A DNA stretch of 64,000 nt from Flavobacterium rakeshii (GCF_009741375.1 NZ_WOWP01000001.1:62001-126000), one strand, 5' to 3'. Positions 13,890-22,561 are shown, counted from the first letter of the stretch. Notes: generated by a model from the sequence alone, not told the origin. Program-made: numbers and translations.

Positions 13890-16280
13890 ATGAAACGCAC
13901 TATTAAGAAGGCGGCCGTAATAGGCTCCGGTATAATGGGATCGGCAATTGCCTGCCATTTTGCCAATATAGGTGTTGAGGTTCTTTTGCTGGATATAGCC
14001 CCAAGAGAACTTACGGAAGCCGAAAAGAAAAAGGGGCTTACACTGGAGGATAAGGTAGTTAGAAACAGAATTGTAAACGAACACCTTGCCAACTCCCTTA
14101 AGTCTAAACCCTCCCCTATTTACCACCAGAAATTTGCTTCAAGAATAGCTACCGGTAATATAGATGATGATCTTCCTAAAATTGCCGACTGCGACTGGGT
14201 AATTGAAGTAGTTGTTGAAAGGCTTGATATTAAACAAAAAGTGTTTGAACAAATTGAAAAGTACCGCAAACCGGGTACACTTATCACATCAAACACATCG
14301 GGTATACCTATCCACTTTATGAGCGAAGGCCGTAGTGAGGACTTCCAGAAACATTTTTGCGGAACACACTTCTTTAATCCGCCACGATACTTAAAACTTT
14401 TCGAAATTATACCGGGTCCTCAAACTTCACAGGAGGTACTGGACTTTTTAAATAACTATGGTGAGCAATTCCTTGGTAAAACATCGGTAGTTGCAAAAGA
14501 TACCCCTGCCTTTATAGGTAACCGTATTGGTATTTATGGCATTATGAGCCTTTTCCATCAGGTTAAGGAAATGGGCTTAACCATAGAGGAAGTTGATAAA
14601 CTTACCGGCCCTGTAATAGGTCGCCCTAAGTCGGCTACCTTCCGTACGGTAGATGTAGTGGGGCTTGATACCCTTGTACACGTTGCAAACGGTATTTATG
14701 AAAACTGCCCTAACGATGAGGTTCACGAACTGTTTAAAGTTCCGGGATTCATCGACACCATGATGGAAAACAAATGGCTGGGGAGCAAAACAAAACAGGG
14801 CTTTTACAAAAAAGTAGACAAAGATATCCTTGCGCTTGATTTAGATACGCTGGAATACCGTCCGCAGAAAAAAGCATCGTTTGCTACACTGGAACTTACC
14901 AAAACTATAGACAAGCCTATTAACCGTTTTAAAGTACTTGTAAAAGGTACAGATAAGGCGGGAGAGTTTTATCGTAAAAACTTCTCGGGTATGTTTGCCT
15001 ATGTGTCAAACCGTATACCTGAAATTACCGATGACCTTTATAAAATAGACGACGCCATGAAAGCCGGATTTGGCTGGGAAAACGGTCCGTTTGAAATATG
15101 GGATGCCGTAGGTGTTGAAAAAGGTATCGAACTAATGAAAGCCGAAGGGCTTGAGCCTGCAGCATGGGTTAACGAAATGCTGGCATCGGGCAACAAAAGC
15201 TTCTATACTGTAAAAGAGGGGGCTACTTACTATTATAACATTGCATCTAAATCCCAGAAAAAAGTTCCGGGTCAGGATGCCTTTATTATACTTAACAACA
15301 TTCGCGAGAGCAAAAAGGTATGGAGCAACAGCGAGGCCATTATACAGGACCTTGGCGACGGTATCCTTAACCTTGAGTTCCAGTCTAAAATGAATACCAT
15401 TGGCGGTGGTGTGCTACAGGGCATAAACAAAGCCATAGACCTTGCTGAAAAAGAGTATGACGGACTGGTTATTGGTAACCAGGCGGCAAACTTCTCGGTT
15501 GGTGCTAATATTGGTATGATATTCATGATGGCTGTAGAGCAGGAATATGATGAGCTTAACATGGCTATCAAAATGTTCCAGGATACTATGATGCGCGTGC
15601 GCTACTCGTCTATACCGGTAGTGGTTGCACCACATGGTATGACACTGGGCGGTGGCTGTGAAATGAGCATGCATGCCGATAAGGTTGTGGCTGCTGCCGA
15701 AACGTATATCGGACTTGTGGAATTTGGCGTTGGGGTTATCCCTGGCGGTGGCGGATCGAAAGAGATGGCGCTGCGTGCTGCCGATACCTTCCGTAAAAAC
15801 GACGTAGAACTTAACGTACTTCAGGAGTATTTCCTAACCATTGGTATGGCTAAGGTGTCAACATCGGCCTATGAGGCGTTTGACCTTGGTATACTTCAGC
15901 ATGGTAAAGACGTTATTGTGGTTAATAAAGACAGGCAGATTGCCGAAGCTAAAAAACATGCCAAGTTACTTGCCGAAGCGGGTTACACCCAGCCGGTTAA
16001 ACGTAAAGATGTAAAAGTACTGGGTAAACAGGCACTGGGTATGTTCCTTGTAGGGACAGACAGTATGGAAGCCGGACATTACATCTCTGAACACGACAAG
16101 AAAATTGCAAACAAACTGGCTTATGTTATGGCTGGTGGTGACCTTAGTGAACCTACACTGGTTACAGAGCAGTACCTTCTTGATCTTGAAAGGGAAGCAT
16201 TCCTGTCACTTTGTGGTGAGAGAAAAACACTGGAGAGAATACAGTTCATGTTAACCAAAGGAAAGCCGCTACGCAACTAA
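13890..16280 (+). CDS. fadN: 3-hydroxyacyl-CoA dehydrogenase / enoyl-CoA hydratase fusion (FadN type)
   Basis: A 796-residue bifunctional enzyme for the hydration and NAD-dependent oxidation steps of beta-oxidation. The dehydrogenase comes first: NAD motif GSGIMGSAIA (12-21), NTSGIP and HFFNPPRYLKLFEIIPG (161-177), with a second helical dehydrogenase module around residues 350-420 (FGWENGPFEIWDAVG). The hydratase is C-terminal (about 470-700): oxyanion and catalytic segments MTLGGGCEMSMHADK and EFGVGVIPGGGGSKEM each carry the expected Glu. This order is the reverse of E. coli FadB and matches Bacillus FadN, as does the following fadA-fadE order. Its stop codon is followed directly by an inverted-repeat element. 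Confidence 0.94.
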   Translation: MKRTIKKAAVIGSGIMGSAIACHFANIGVEVLLLDIAPRELTEAEKKKGLTLEDKVVRNRIVNEHLANSLKSKPSPIYHQKFASRIATGNIDDDLPKIADCDWVIEVVVERLDIKQKVFEQIEKYRKPGTLITSNTSGIPIHFMSEGRSEDFQKHFCGTHFFNPPRYLKLFEIIPGPQTSQEVLDFLNNYGEQFLGKTSVVAKDTPAFIGNRIGIYGIMSLFHQVKEMGLTIEEVDKLTGPVIGRPKSATFRTVDVVGLDTLVHVANGIYENCPNDEVHELFKVPGFIDTMMENKWLGSKTKQGFYKKVDKDILALDLDTLEYRPQKKASFATLELTKTIDKPINRFKVLVKGTDKAGEFYRKNFSGMFAYVSNRIPEITDDLYKIDDAMKAGFGWENGPFEIWDAVGVEKGIELMKAEGLEPAAWVNEMLASGNKSFYTVKEGATYYYNIASKSQKKVPGQDAFIILNNIRESKKVWSNSEAIIQDLGDGILNLEFQSKMNTIGGGVLQGINKAIDLAEKEYDGLVIGNQAANFSVGANIGMIFMMAVEQEYDELNMAIKMFQDTMMRVRYSSIPVVVAPHGMTLGGGCEMSMHADKVVAAAETYIGLVEFGVGVIPGGGGSKEMALRAADTFRKNDVELNVLQEYFLTIGMAKVSTSAYEAFDLGILQHGKDVIVVNKDRQIAEAKKHAKLLAEAGYTQPVKRKDVKVLGKQALGMFLVGTDSMEAGHYISEHDKKIANKLAYVMAGGDLSEPTLVTEQYLLDLEREAFLSLCGERKTLERIQFMLTKGKPLRN

Positions 16281-16348
16281 TTATTTTGAATGCTGAATTA
16301 TAAATTTTAAAATGATTCGGCAAATTCAGAATCTAAAATCTAAAATAA
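16281..16348. repeat. ORF-less inverted-repeat element between fadN and fadA
   Basis: It fills the fadN-fadA gap from the base after the stop to one base before the next ATG. The left arm (16281-16312) matches the left end of the IVP element at 17535 in 27 of 32 positions. The right part (16322-16348) matches that element's right end in 23 of 27. The arms are imperfectly complementary and can fold into a long hairpin. It looks like an internally deleted copy of the element in the next gap. Confidence 0.65.
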
Positions 16349-16349
16349 A

Positions 16350-17531
16350 ATGAAAACAGCATATATAGTAAAGGCATACAGAACGGCTGTGGGGAAAGCA
16401 CCAAAAGGGGTTTTCCGCTTTAAAAGGCCTGACGAACTGGCCGCCGAAACCATTCAGCATATTATGAATGAGCTTCCGCAGCTGGACAAATCAAGAATTG
16501 ACGACGTAATGGTAGGTAATGCCATGCCGGAGGCAGAACAGGGATTAAACTTTGCCCGCCTTATTTCCCTTATGGGACTTAAGGTTGAAGATGTTCCGGG
16601 AGTTACAGTAAACCGTTACTGTGCATCGGGACTGGAAACCATCGCTATGGCTACAGCCAAAATACAAAGCGGAATGGCTAGTTGTATTATTGCAGGTGGT
16701 GCCGAAAGTATGAGCTACATCCCTATGGGTGGTTACAAACCTGTACCTGATTATAAACTGGCTAAAAACGGTCACGAAGATTATTACTGGGGAATGGGAC
16801 TTACTGCCGAAGCGGTTGCAAAGCAGTTCAACGTTAGCCGTGAAGATCAGGATGAATTTGGTTACCAGTCACACCAAAAAGCACTTAAAGCTCAGGCGGA
16901 AGGTAAATTTGACAAACAGATTGTGCCAATCACTGTAGAGCAGGTATATGTAGACGAAAATGGTAAAAAAGCCACTAAAAGCTATACCGTTACTAAAGAT
17001 GAAGGTCCGCGTGCCGATACATCGGTTGAAGCCCTTGGAAGACTACGTCCTGTATTTGCTGCCGATGGTAGCGTAACTGCGGGTACATCTTCCCAAATGA
17101 GTGACGGTGCTGCCTTTGTTATGGTAATGAGCGAAGAAATGGTTAAGGAACTTAACCTTGAGCCTATTGCCCGTCTGGTTAGCTATGCTGCTGCCGGTGT
17201 TGAACCAAGGATTATGGGTATAGGCCCTGTAAAAGCCATCCCGAAAGCGGTACAAATGGCAGGCTTAAACCTTAATGATATAGAACTTATTGAGCTTAAT
17301 GAGGCATTTGCTTCTCAGTCGCTTGCCGTAATACGCGAGCTTGGGCTTAATAAGGATATTGTAAACGTGAATGGTGGTGCCATTGCACTAGGTCACCCAC
17401 TGGGATGTACAGGTGCTAAGCTGTCTGTTCAGTTATTCGACGAAATGAAAAACCGCGGAAGCAAGTACGGTATGGTTACCATGTGTGTAGGTACCGGACA
17501 GGGAGCTGCCGGAGTTTATGAACTAATGTAA
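16350..17531 (+). CDS. fadA: Acetyl-CoA acyltransferase (3-ketoacyl-CoA thiolase)
   Basis: A 393-residue thiolase that cleaves 3-ketoacyl-CoA with CoA, the last step of each beta-oxidation round. The nucleophile is Cys91 in NRYCASGLETIAMA. The C-terminal catalytic motifs NEAFASQSLAV, GGAIALGHPLGCTGAKL (His) and MCVGTGQGAAGVYE (second Cys) are intact. Length and insertions fit the FadA/FadI degradative group rather than short-chain acetyl-CoA acetyltransferases. It lies between two inverted-repeat elements in the operon and should act with the FadN and FadE proteins. Confidence 0.94.
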   Translation: MKTAYIVKAYRTAVGKAPKGVFRFKRPDELAAETIQHIMNELPQLDKSRIDDVMVGNAMPEAEQGLNFARLISLMGLKVEDVPGVTVNRYCASGLETIAMATAKIQSGMASCIIAGGAESMSYIPMGGYKPVPDYKLAKNGHEDYYWGMGLTAEAVAKQFNVSREDQDEFGYQSHQKALKAQAEGKFDKQIVPITVEQVYVDENGKKATKSYTVTKDEGPRADTSVEALGRLRPVFAADGSVTAGTSSQMSDGAAFVMVMSEEMVKELNLEPIARLVSYAAAGVEPRIMGIGPVKAIPKAVQMAGLNLNDIELIELNEAFASQSLAVIRELGLNKDIVNVNGGAIALGHPLGCTGAKLSVQLFDEMKNRGSKYGMVTMCVGTGQGAAGVYELM

Positions 17532-17534
17532 TTA

Positions 17535-17951
17535 TTATTTTAAATGATGAATTTTAAATTTTGAATGTATGAAGGATAACATAATAGCCGTAAAGACCTT
17601 TGAGTTTTCATTAAGCATTATTAACCTTTATACACAGTTAAAAAAAGAAAATGAATTCATCATTTCAAAACAATTATTGAGATGCGGTACAAGCATAGGT
17701 GCTAATGTTGAGGAAGCCATAGCTGCTCAGTCTAAAAAAGATTTTATAAGCAAAATGGCCATTGCTTCAAAAGAAGCAAGAGAAACTAAATATTGGCTTC
17801 GCCTGCTTGATAAATCAGATTTAACACAAATTCCTGTAGCTAGTTATCTTACAGATATTGAGCATATAATCAATATCATAACCAAGATAATAAAGACATC
17901 ACAGGAAAGCGTTTCAAAAATTTAAAATTTAGAATTCAAAATTTAAAATAA
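17535..17951 (+). mobile_element. IVS-like element: inverted ends enclosing an IVP gene
   Basis: The left arm 17535-17566 and right arm 17920-17951 are reverse complements in 28 of 32 positions, including a perfect 16-base core (ATTTTAAATTTTGAAT at 17551-17566 and its complement at 17934-17949). The ORF starts three bases after the left arm, and its stop lies inside the right arm. This is the plan of 23S rRNA intervening sequences, here in an mRNA gap. An ORF-less relative sits at 16281. No transposase and no clear target duplication are visible, so mobility is inferred. Confidence 0.55.
17569..17925 (+). CDS. Four-helix bundle protein of the 23S rRNA intervening-sequence family (IVP/S23)
   Basis: A 118-residue all-helical protein of the S23/IVP family. 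The signature pieces are present: VKTFEFSLSIINLYTQL (8-24), QLLRCGTSIGANVEEAIAAQ (41-60, the conserved RxGxSIxANxxEA core), then SKKDFISKMAIASKEARETK and YWLRLL. In spirochaetes and Coxiella such ORFs lie in insertions within 23S rRNA genes; the Avd protein of diversity-generating retroelements has the same fold. The biochemical role is unknown. Here it interrupts the fadA-fadE spacing and is bounded by inverted repeats. No reverse transcriptase or rRNA gene is nearby. Confidence 0.9.
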   Translation: MKDNIIAVKTFEFSLSIINLYTQLKKENEFIISKQLLRCGTSIGANVEEAIAAQSKKDFISKMAIASKEARETKYWLRLLDKSDLTQIPVASYLTDIEHIINIITKIIKTSQESVSKI

Positions 17952-17967
17952 AACTAAAGAATATACT

Positions 17968-19767
17968 ATGTCAGAGGTAAACAATATAACAAGAGGAGGT
18001 CAGTTCCTTGTAAAAGAAACCAAGTGTGAAGATGTATTCACACCCGAAGATTTTTCGGAAGAGCAGGTTATGATGCGCGACACGGTTAAAGAATTTGTAG
18101 ACCGTGAATTATGGCCGCACAAAGACCGTTTTGAACATAAAGATTATGCCTACACTAAAGAGTGTATGGAGAAAGCCGGAGAGCTTGGCTTTCTTGGTGT
18201 AGCGGTACCGGAAGAGTATGGCGGACTGGGTATGGGATTTGTTTCAACCATGTTGGTTTGTGACTATATATCGGGGGCTACAGGTTCGTTCTCAACAGCA
18301 TTTGGTGCACATACCGGTATTGGTACTATGCCAATTACCCTTTACGGAACTGAAGAACAGAAAAAGAAATATGTACCTAAGCTTGCCAGCGGAGAGTGGT
18401 TTGGCGCTTACTGCCTTACTGAACCGGGTGCAGGTAGTGATGCCAACTCGGGGAAAACAAAGGCTGTGCTTAGTGAAGACGGTACGCATTACAAGATAAC
18501 GGGACAAAAAATGTGGATTTCCAATGCGGGATTCTGTAGTCTGTTTATTGTATTTGCCCGTATTGAAGACGATAAAAACATTACCGGATTCATTGTAGAG
18601 AACGATCCAAGCAATGGTATCTCTATGAATGAAGAGGAGCATAAACTGGGTATCCGCGCCTCCTCTACCCGTCAGGTATTTTTTAACGAAACTAAAGTAC
18701 CTGTAGAGAACATGCTTTCTGAAAGAGGTAACGGTTTCAAAATTGCCATGAACGCCCTTAACGTAGGTCGTATTAAACTGGCAGCCGCCTGTCTTGATGC
18801 ACAAAGAAGAACCATCTCTGGCGCTGTTAAATATTCTAATGAAAGAATTCAGTTTAACACTCCTATCTCCAGCTTTGGTGCTATACGTTCCAAACTGGCA
18901 GAAATGGCTGCAAGTGCCTATGCCGGAGAAAGTGCGTGCTACCGTGCTGCAAAAAGCATTGAAGACCGTATTGAGGCTCGTGTTGCTGCCGGAGAATCGC
19001 ATCAGGATGCTGAGCTTAAAGGTGTAGAGGAATTTGCTATTGAGTGTTCTATCCTTAAAGTAGCGGTATCTGAAGATATTCAGAACTGTAGTGACGAAGG
19101 TATCCAGATTTTTGGCGGTATGGGCTTCTCTGAAGATACCCCAATGGAAAGCGCATGGAGAGATGCAAGGATTGCCCGTATTTATGAAGGTACAAACGAA
19201 ATTAACCGTATGCTGTCGGTAGGTATGCTTGTTAAAAAAGCAATGAAAGGTCACGTAGATCTTTTAGGTCCTGCAATGAAAGTTGCCGAAGAGCTTATGG
19301 CTATACCATCGTTTGATACACCTGATTATTCGGTATTATTTGCTGAAGAGAAAGAGCTTATCGGGAAGCTTAAAAAAGCATTTTTAATGGTGGCAGGTAG
19401 TGCCGTACAAAAATACGGACCGGACCTTGACCAACACCAGCAACTGCTTATGGCCGCTTCTGATATCCTTATTGAAATATACATGGCCGAGTCGGTTATA
19501 CTGAGAACAGAGAAACTGGCAAAAAGCAAAGGCGAAGAAAACGTAAAAGAGCAAATTGCAATGGCTCAGCTATACCTTTACAGAGCGGTAGATACCGTTA
19601 ACATTAAAGGTAAAGAAGGTATTGCATCATTTGCTGAAGGTGACGAACAACGCATGATGCTTATGGGCCTTAAACGATTCACTAAATATACCAATATGCC
19701 AAACGTAGTAGCCCTAAAGGAAACTATTGCAACAAAACTGGTAGACGAAAACGCATATGTATACTAA
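17968..19767 (+). CDS. fadE: Acyl-CoA dehydrogenase
   Basis: A 599-residue FAD enzyme that makes the trans-2 double bond, the first step of beta-oxidation. N-terminal helical domain (EEQVMMRDTVKEFVDRELWP), then the flavin-binding beta domain with YCLTEPGAGSDANSG and KMWISNAGF, then the C-terminal helical domain with FGGMGFSEDTPMESAWRDAR and ARIYEGTNEINR, where the Glu of YEGT is the expected catalytic base in long-chain types. About 200 extra C-terminal residues resemble the very-long-chain and Bacillus FadE group. It is the last gene of the marR-fadN-fadA-IVP-fadE operon, and a terminator follows. Confidence 0.93.
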   Translation: MSEVNNITRGGQFLVKETKCEDVFTPEDFSEEQVMMRDTVKEFVDRELWPHKDRFEHKDYAYTKECMEKAGELGFLGVAVPEEYGGLGMGFVSTMLVCDYISGATGSFSTAFGAHTGIGTMPITLYGTEEQKKKYVPKLASGEWFGAYCLTEPGAGSDANSGKTKAVLSEDGTHYKITGQKMWISNAGFCSLFIVFARIEDDKNITGFIVENDPSNGISMNEEEHKLGIRASSTRQVFFNETKVPVENMLSERGNGFKIAMNALNVGRIKLAAACLDAQRRTISGAVKYSNERIQFNTPISSFGAIRSKLAEMAASAYAGESACYRAAKSIEDRIEARVAAGESHQDAELKGVEEFAIECSILKVAVSEDIQNCSDEGIQIFGGMGFSEDTPMESAWRDARIARIYEGTNEINRMLSVGMLVKKAMKGHVDLLGPAMKVAEELMAIPSFDTPDYSVLFAEEKELIGKLKKAFLMVAGSAVQKYGPDLDQHQQLLMAASDILIEIYMAESVILRTEKLAKSKGEENVKEQIAMAQLYLYRAVDTVNIKGKEGIASFAEGDEQRMMLMGLKRFTKYTNMPNVVALKETIATKLVDENAYVY

Positions 19768-19812
19768 TACCACTAGTAATCACTAATTTCCGTTTTTAGT
19801 TTAGTTTATTCG

Positions 19813-19846
19813 AAAAATCCCGCCTGTTGGCGGGATTTTTATTTTA
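19813..19846. terminator. Bidirectional terminator between fadE and the reverse-strand pair
   Basis: The arms AAAAATCCCGCC and GGCGGGATTTTT around TGTT, with T on the forward side and a run of A before it. It can serve both fadE and the convergent gene ending at 19844. Confidence 0.85.
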
Positions 19847-20041
19847 GTCCAAGAAAAGATTATCAATATCTTTCTCGAAATTTTCTAAAGCTATTTCAGA
19901 TTTAAATTTAACCAAATACACTTCTAAATCTTTAGTAGAAATAGTAATCTCAAAATCAGCGTCATATTCATAAATAAGTCGCTTTACCTTTCTTAATAAA
20001 TAATTTTTCGAATCAGGTAAATGTAATTCATATTCAAACAT
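19844..20041 (-). CDS. Small acidic protein, second gene of an unknown pair
   Basis: A 65-residue protein (start MFEYELHLPDSKNYLLRKVK) with predicted beta-strand and helix pieces and an acidic C-terminus (FEKDIDNLFLD). It lies three bases after the gene at 20045-20623 on the same strand, so the two are very likely co-transcribed. I do not recognise it. The lower GC than the neighbouring fad genes is notable but not proof of transfer. Confidence 0.5.
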   Translation of the reverse strand: MFEYELHLPDSKNYLLRKVKRLIYEYDADFEITISTKDLEVYLVKFKSEIALENFEKDIDNLFLD

Positions 20042-20044
20042 AAC

Positions 20045-20623
20045 TTATGTATTTAAATTAATTGTTACTGCGGTTACTCCGTCAGATAATTGTTGATAAA
20101 TATCTTTTACAACTGTTTCATCAATTAATTTATCAGTCATTAATGTAAAAAGTTTTCCTGCTAATAATTGAAACCAATTCTTTTTGCCAAGATTAAAATG
20201 CTGTCTTAAAGTATCTATTTCATCAAAAATTATTTCTTGCCCCATCTTAAGAGATGAAAGATGGTCTAGAACTTCATTTATCTTGTTATGCAAGTTTATT
20301 TGTTCATCTACAGAAAAATCATCTTCCCTTTTAATTTCAGGCTCAAAATATCTATTGATACTTTCATGTTCCTGTTCAATTACAAAAAGTATAGTCTCAT
20401 AGTCTTCAACTTCTGTACAACCATTACCTTTACAAACTTTTTCATGATTTACTTTTTTTTGCCTGATTGTTTCTTGTAACACTCTCAGAAAATAAAGTTT
20501 GTCTCTATCTCTAGTAAAGCTATAAAGCTTTGAATCTAATTGATTTTTAACATTAGTAACATTAATAACCACATTCATGATTTTGTTTGAATACGCTATC
20601 GCTTCTTTTTCTACAACTGTCAT
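20045..20623 (-). CDS. Helical protein of unknown function, first gene of an unknown pair
   Basis: A 192-residue, mostly helical, charged protein without signal peptide or membrane segment. It has a possible metal or disulfide pair in VCKGNGCTEVED (63-74), a central coiled-coil-like part (EQINLHNKINEVLDHLSSLK), and a C-terminal stretch GKKNWFQLLAGKLFTLMTDK followed by LIDETVVKDIYQQL. That C-terminal pattern recurs in my memory in small Bacteroidota hypothetical proteins, but no function is attached. It is separated by only three bases from a 65-residue partner. AT-rich flanks and the isolated two-gene layout would fit an accessory module. Confidence 0.55.
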   Translation of the reverse strand: MTVVEKEAIAYSNKIMNVVINVTNVKNQLDSKLYSFTRDRDKLYFLRVLQETIRQKKVNHEKVCKGNGCTEVEDYETILFVIEQEHESINRYFEPEIKREDDFSVDEQINLHNKINEVLDHLSSLKMGQEIIFDEIDTLRQHFNLGKKNWFQLLAGKLFTLMTDKLIDETVVKDIYQQLSDGVTAVTINLNT

Positions 20624-20754
20624 TTTTATAAATATTTATGGGTTCACCATAAAACTACATAAAAAACTACAAAACAGATCGTTACATAAAAAACAGTTAT
20701 TAACTAAATAATCAACCATTTTAGATATAGACATATTTTATATATAACGAATTA

Positions 20755-22272
20755 TTACAAATACTTTTTGATTTTCCCTGCTGCCAGCTGATGTGAGTTT
20801 TCAACCTTATTAAGCACCGTGTTGTTTTTGGTTATAATACTAAAGGTTGCTCCACCATCGCAAAACGCATAAATATCGTCACTACTAAATTTTTTAAGGC
20901 TGTCTTCATTCCCCTCAATAGGCATAAAGTAATGCTCCCCTTTCCAGTTGTTATCTATAATCCTGGCTGCCCAAAGATTTTTAAGCTCAGCTCTATCAAT
21001 TCCTATGTACACAATTTGAAGGTCTTTTTCCTTTTGAAGATGCTGTAGTGAAGGGATTTGGTTCAGGATACTACTCCCTGCAAACTCTACCGACCAAAAT
21101 ACCAGCAGTACATTTTTTTTGTTACTGTATTTTTTAAGTACAATATCCAGCTTTTTCTTATCCAGTTGTTTAGTATCGCCTCCCAGATTATACTTTTTAT
21201 CTATAAGGCCTGTCTCCATAAGCTTTATAAAATCGACCGACTTTTGATAGGATTTACTATTTGCATTGTTTTGAAGGTAATCCAACTGTTTGCTGTACTT
21301 ATCATAAGGTTGACCCATACTTACTAACCACGAAAAAACTTCGGAATAATACCTGTCGCGCACTTCGGGAGTAAAGTTTTCATTGAGGAATTTCTCTTCC
21401 CAATTAATAAAATCCTCTTCGCTTACATACTCATACCAGTTTTCATAGTACAGTTCCTTATCCTTTAGGCTCTTTAAATACTCAACCCTTAAAATAAGGT
21501 AAACTATATAGGCAGAATAGCAGTTATTTACGCTAGTAATTTTTTTATACTCACTAGCATTAAAAGATTTATAAACCGGATCAGAAAAATCGATTCGTTT
21601 TCCTTCCATTTCTTCCGACTTATATTCTAAAAAAGCACCAATTTCAAATTTTTGCAACTCTATAATCGACTTTAAAAAATCATATTCCTTCTCACTTAAC
21701 GGAGACTCATTTATAATACGTTCTAAAACCTCCCTGTTTTCTGCATCGGTAATAGCCTTGTTGGTTTTCTCTTTTTTGTATACCGCATTAAGCAATGCCA
21801 TCTTAGCAGATGATAAGCTATCGAGATAAGCTGCATATTCTGACGGAGTCATATCCTCCATAAACTCATCATCAAACTGCGGCAGGTGCATCATGTTAAT
21901 TTTCCCTGCCCCTTTACCGGTAGCAAAAAGTGTTTCACCCGGTTTATTGATATCAAAGTTGAGGTTTATGTTATCACCCTCAAACAATACAAGACCTGTA
22001 ATATTCTTGTCATTAAAAATAATGTAGTACTCACTACCATCCAGTATTTTATCTGATTTAAGCGTAAACTTACCCTCTTTGCTAATTTGGGTCCCCATAC
22101 TGGTAAAACCTAAAGGGTTAAGCGAGCCTCTTAAAAACGGCCTGTAAATAAGGGTTACTATTTCGCCATTGGCATTTTTAACGGTACCGTTTAGAGTGGT
22201 TTGTACAGTATATTGCGCGTTACAGTAAAACGTAACCAATACAAATAGTGTACACAGAAGTTTTCTTTTCAT
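20755..22272 (-). CDS. Exported TlpA-like protein with a thioredoxin fold lacking CXXC
   Basis: A 505-residue exported protein. The signal peptide is about residues 1-19 (MKRKLLCTLFVLVTFYCNAQ). Residues 25-130 form a DUF4369-like strand-rich domain (LNGTVKNANGEIVTLIYRPF), the middle is helical, and residues ~375-505 are a thioredoxin-like domain (KNVLLVFWSVEFAGSSILNQ, then LQIVYIGIDRAELKNLW). The usual WCxxC active site is replaced by SVEFAGSS, so it cannot act as a thiol oxidoreductase. Bacteroidota carry many TlpA/DUF4369 proteins in the periplasm or on the cell surface, and a binding role is more likely here. It is flanked by gaps on both sides and appears monocistronic. Confidence 0.75.
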   Translation of the reverse strand: MKRKLLCTLFVLVTFYCNAQYTVQTTLNGTVKNANGEIVTLIYRPFLRGSLNPLGFTSMGTQISKEGKFTLKSDKILDGSEYYIIFNDKNITGLVLFEGDNINLNFDINKPGETLFATGKGAGKINMMHLPQFDDEFMEDMTPSEYAAYLDSLSSAKMALLNAVYKKEKTNKAITDAENREVLERIINESPLSEKEYDFLKSIIELQKFEIGAFLEYKSEEMEGKRIDFSDPVYKSFNASEYKKITSVNNCYSAYIVYLILRVEYLKSLKDKELYYENWYEYVSEEDFINWEEKFLNENFTPEVRDRYYSEVFSWLVSMGQPYDKYSKQLDYLQNNANSKSYQKSVDFIKLMETGLIDKKYNLGGDTKQLDKKKLDIVLKKYSNKKNVLLVFWSVEFAGSSILNQIPSLQHLQKEKDLQIVYIGIDRAELKNLWAARIIDNNWKGEHYFMPIEGNEDSLKKFSSDDIYAFCDGGATFSIITKNNTVLNKVENSHQLAAGKIKKYL

Positions 22273-22330
22273 GGTGTGGTTGATTTTGATATAGTAACGA
22301 AAAACAATCCTATTTATTTTTAAGTATAAA

Positions 22331-22364
22331 AAAAGCCGCTGCGAATGTATCGCAGCGGCTTTTA
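22331..22364. terminator. Strong terminator hairpin
   Basis: AAAAGCCGCTGCG and CGCAGCGGCTTTT are perfect complements around AATGTAT. It lies just after the Lmo0937-type gene on the reverse strand and ahead of the TlpA-like gene. Confidence 0.85.
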
Positions 22365-22379
22365 AATAGCATATCGTAT

Positions 22380-22541
22380 TTAACTGAGGGGCTTTTTTCC
22401 TCTAAACACATTAACCAGTATAGCGATAAGTGCCACCACCAGTAACAGGTGTATTAAGGCACCGCCTACATGAATTACAAAACTTCCCAGCGCCCATAGT
22501 ATAACTAACACAATAGCGATTATAAACAACAGATTTTTCAT
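22380..22541 (-). CDS. Lmo0937 family small membrane protein
   Basis: A 53-residue protein, MKNLLFIIAIVLVILWALGS then FVIHVGGALIHLLLVVALIA and a basic end NVFRGKKPLS. The two hydrophobic helices and the GxxxHVGGALIHLLLVVA pattern identify the Lmo0937 family, small membrane proteins often associated with envelope or general stress. It starts 20 bases downstream of the DUF4142 gene, so the two are probably one transcript, ended by a strong terminator. Confidence 0.85.
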   Translation of the reverse strand: MKNLLFIIAIVLVILWALGSFVIHVGGALIHLLLVVALIAILVNVFRGKKPLS

Positions 22542-22561
22542 AGCAATTTTTCCCTTCCTGT

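Noticed and set aside
17569-17925. The IVP gene as an Avd subunit of a diversity-generating retroelement
   Set aside because: No reverse transcriptase, template/variable repeat pair or target gene was seen within the window; the flanking inverted repeats fit an IVS-like element better.
18292-19254. A 320-codon open frame antisense to fadE
   Set aside because: fadE is a clear full-length acyl-CoA dehydrogenase; the antisense frame has no family motif and reflects codon bias of the coding strand.
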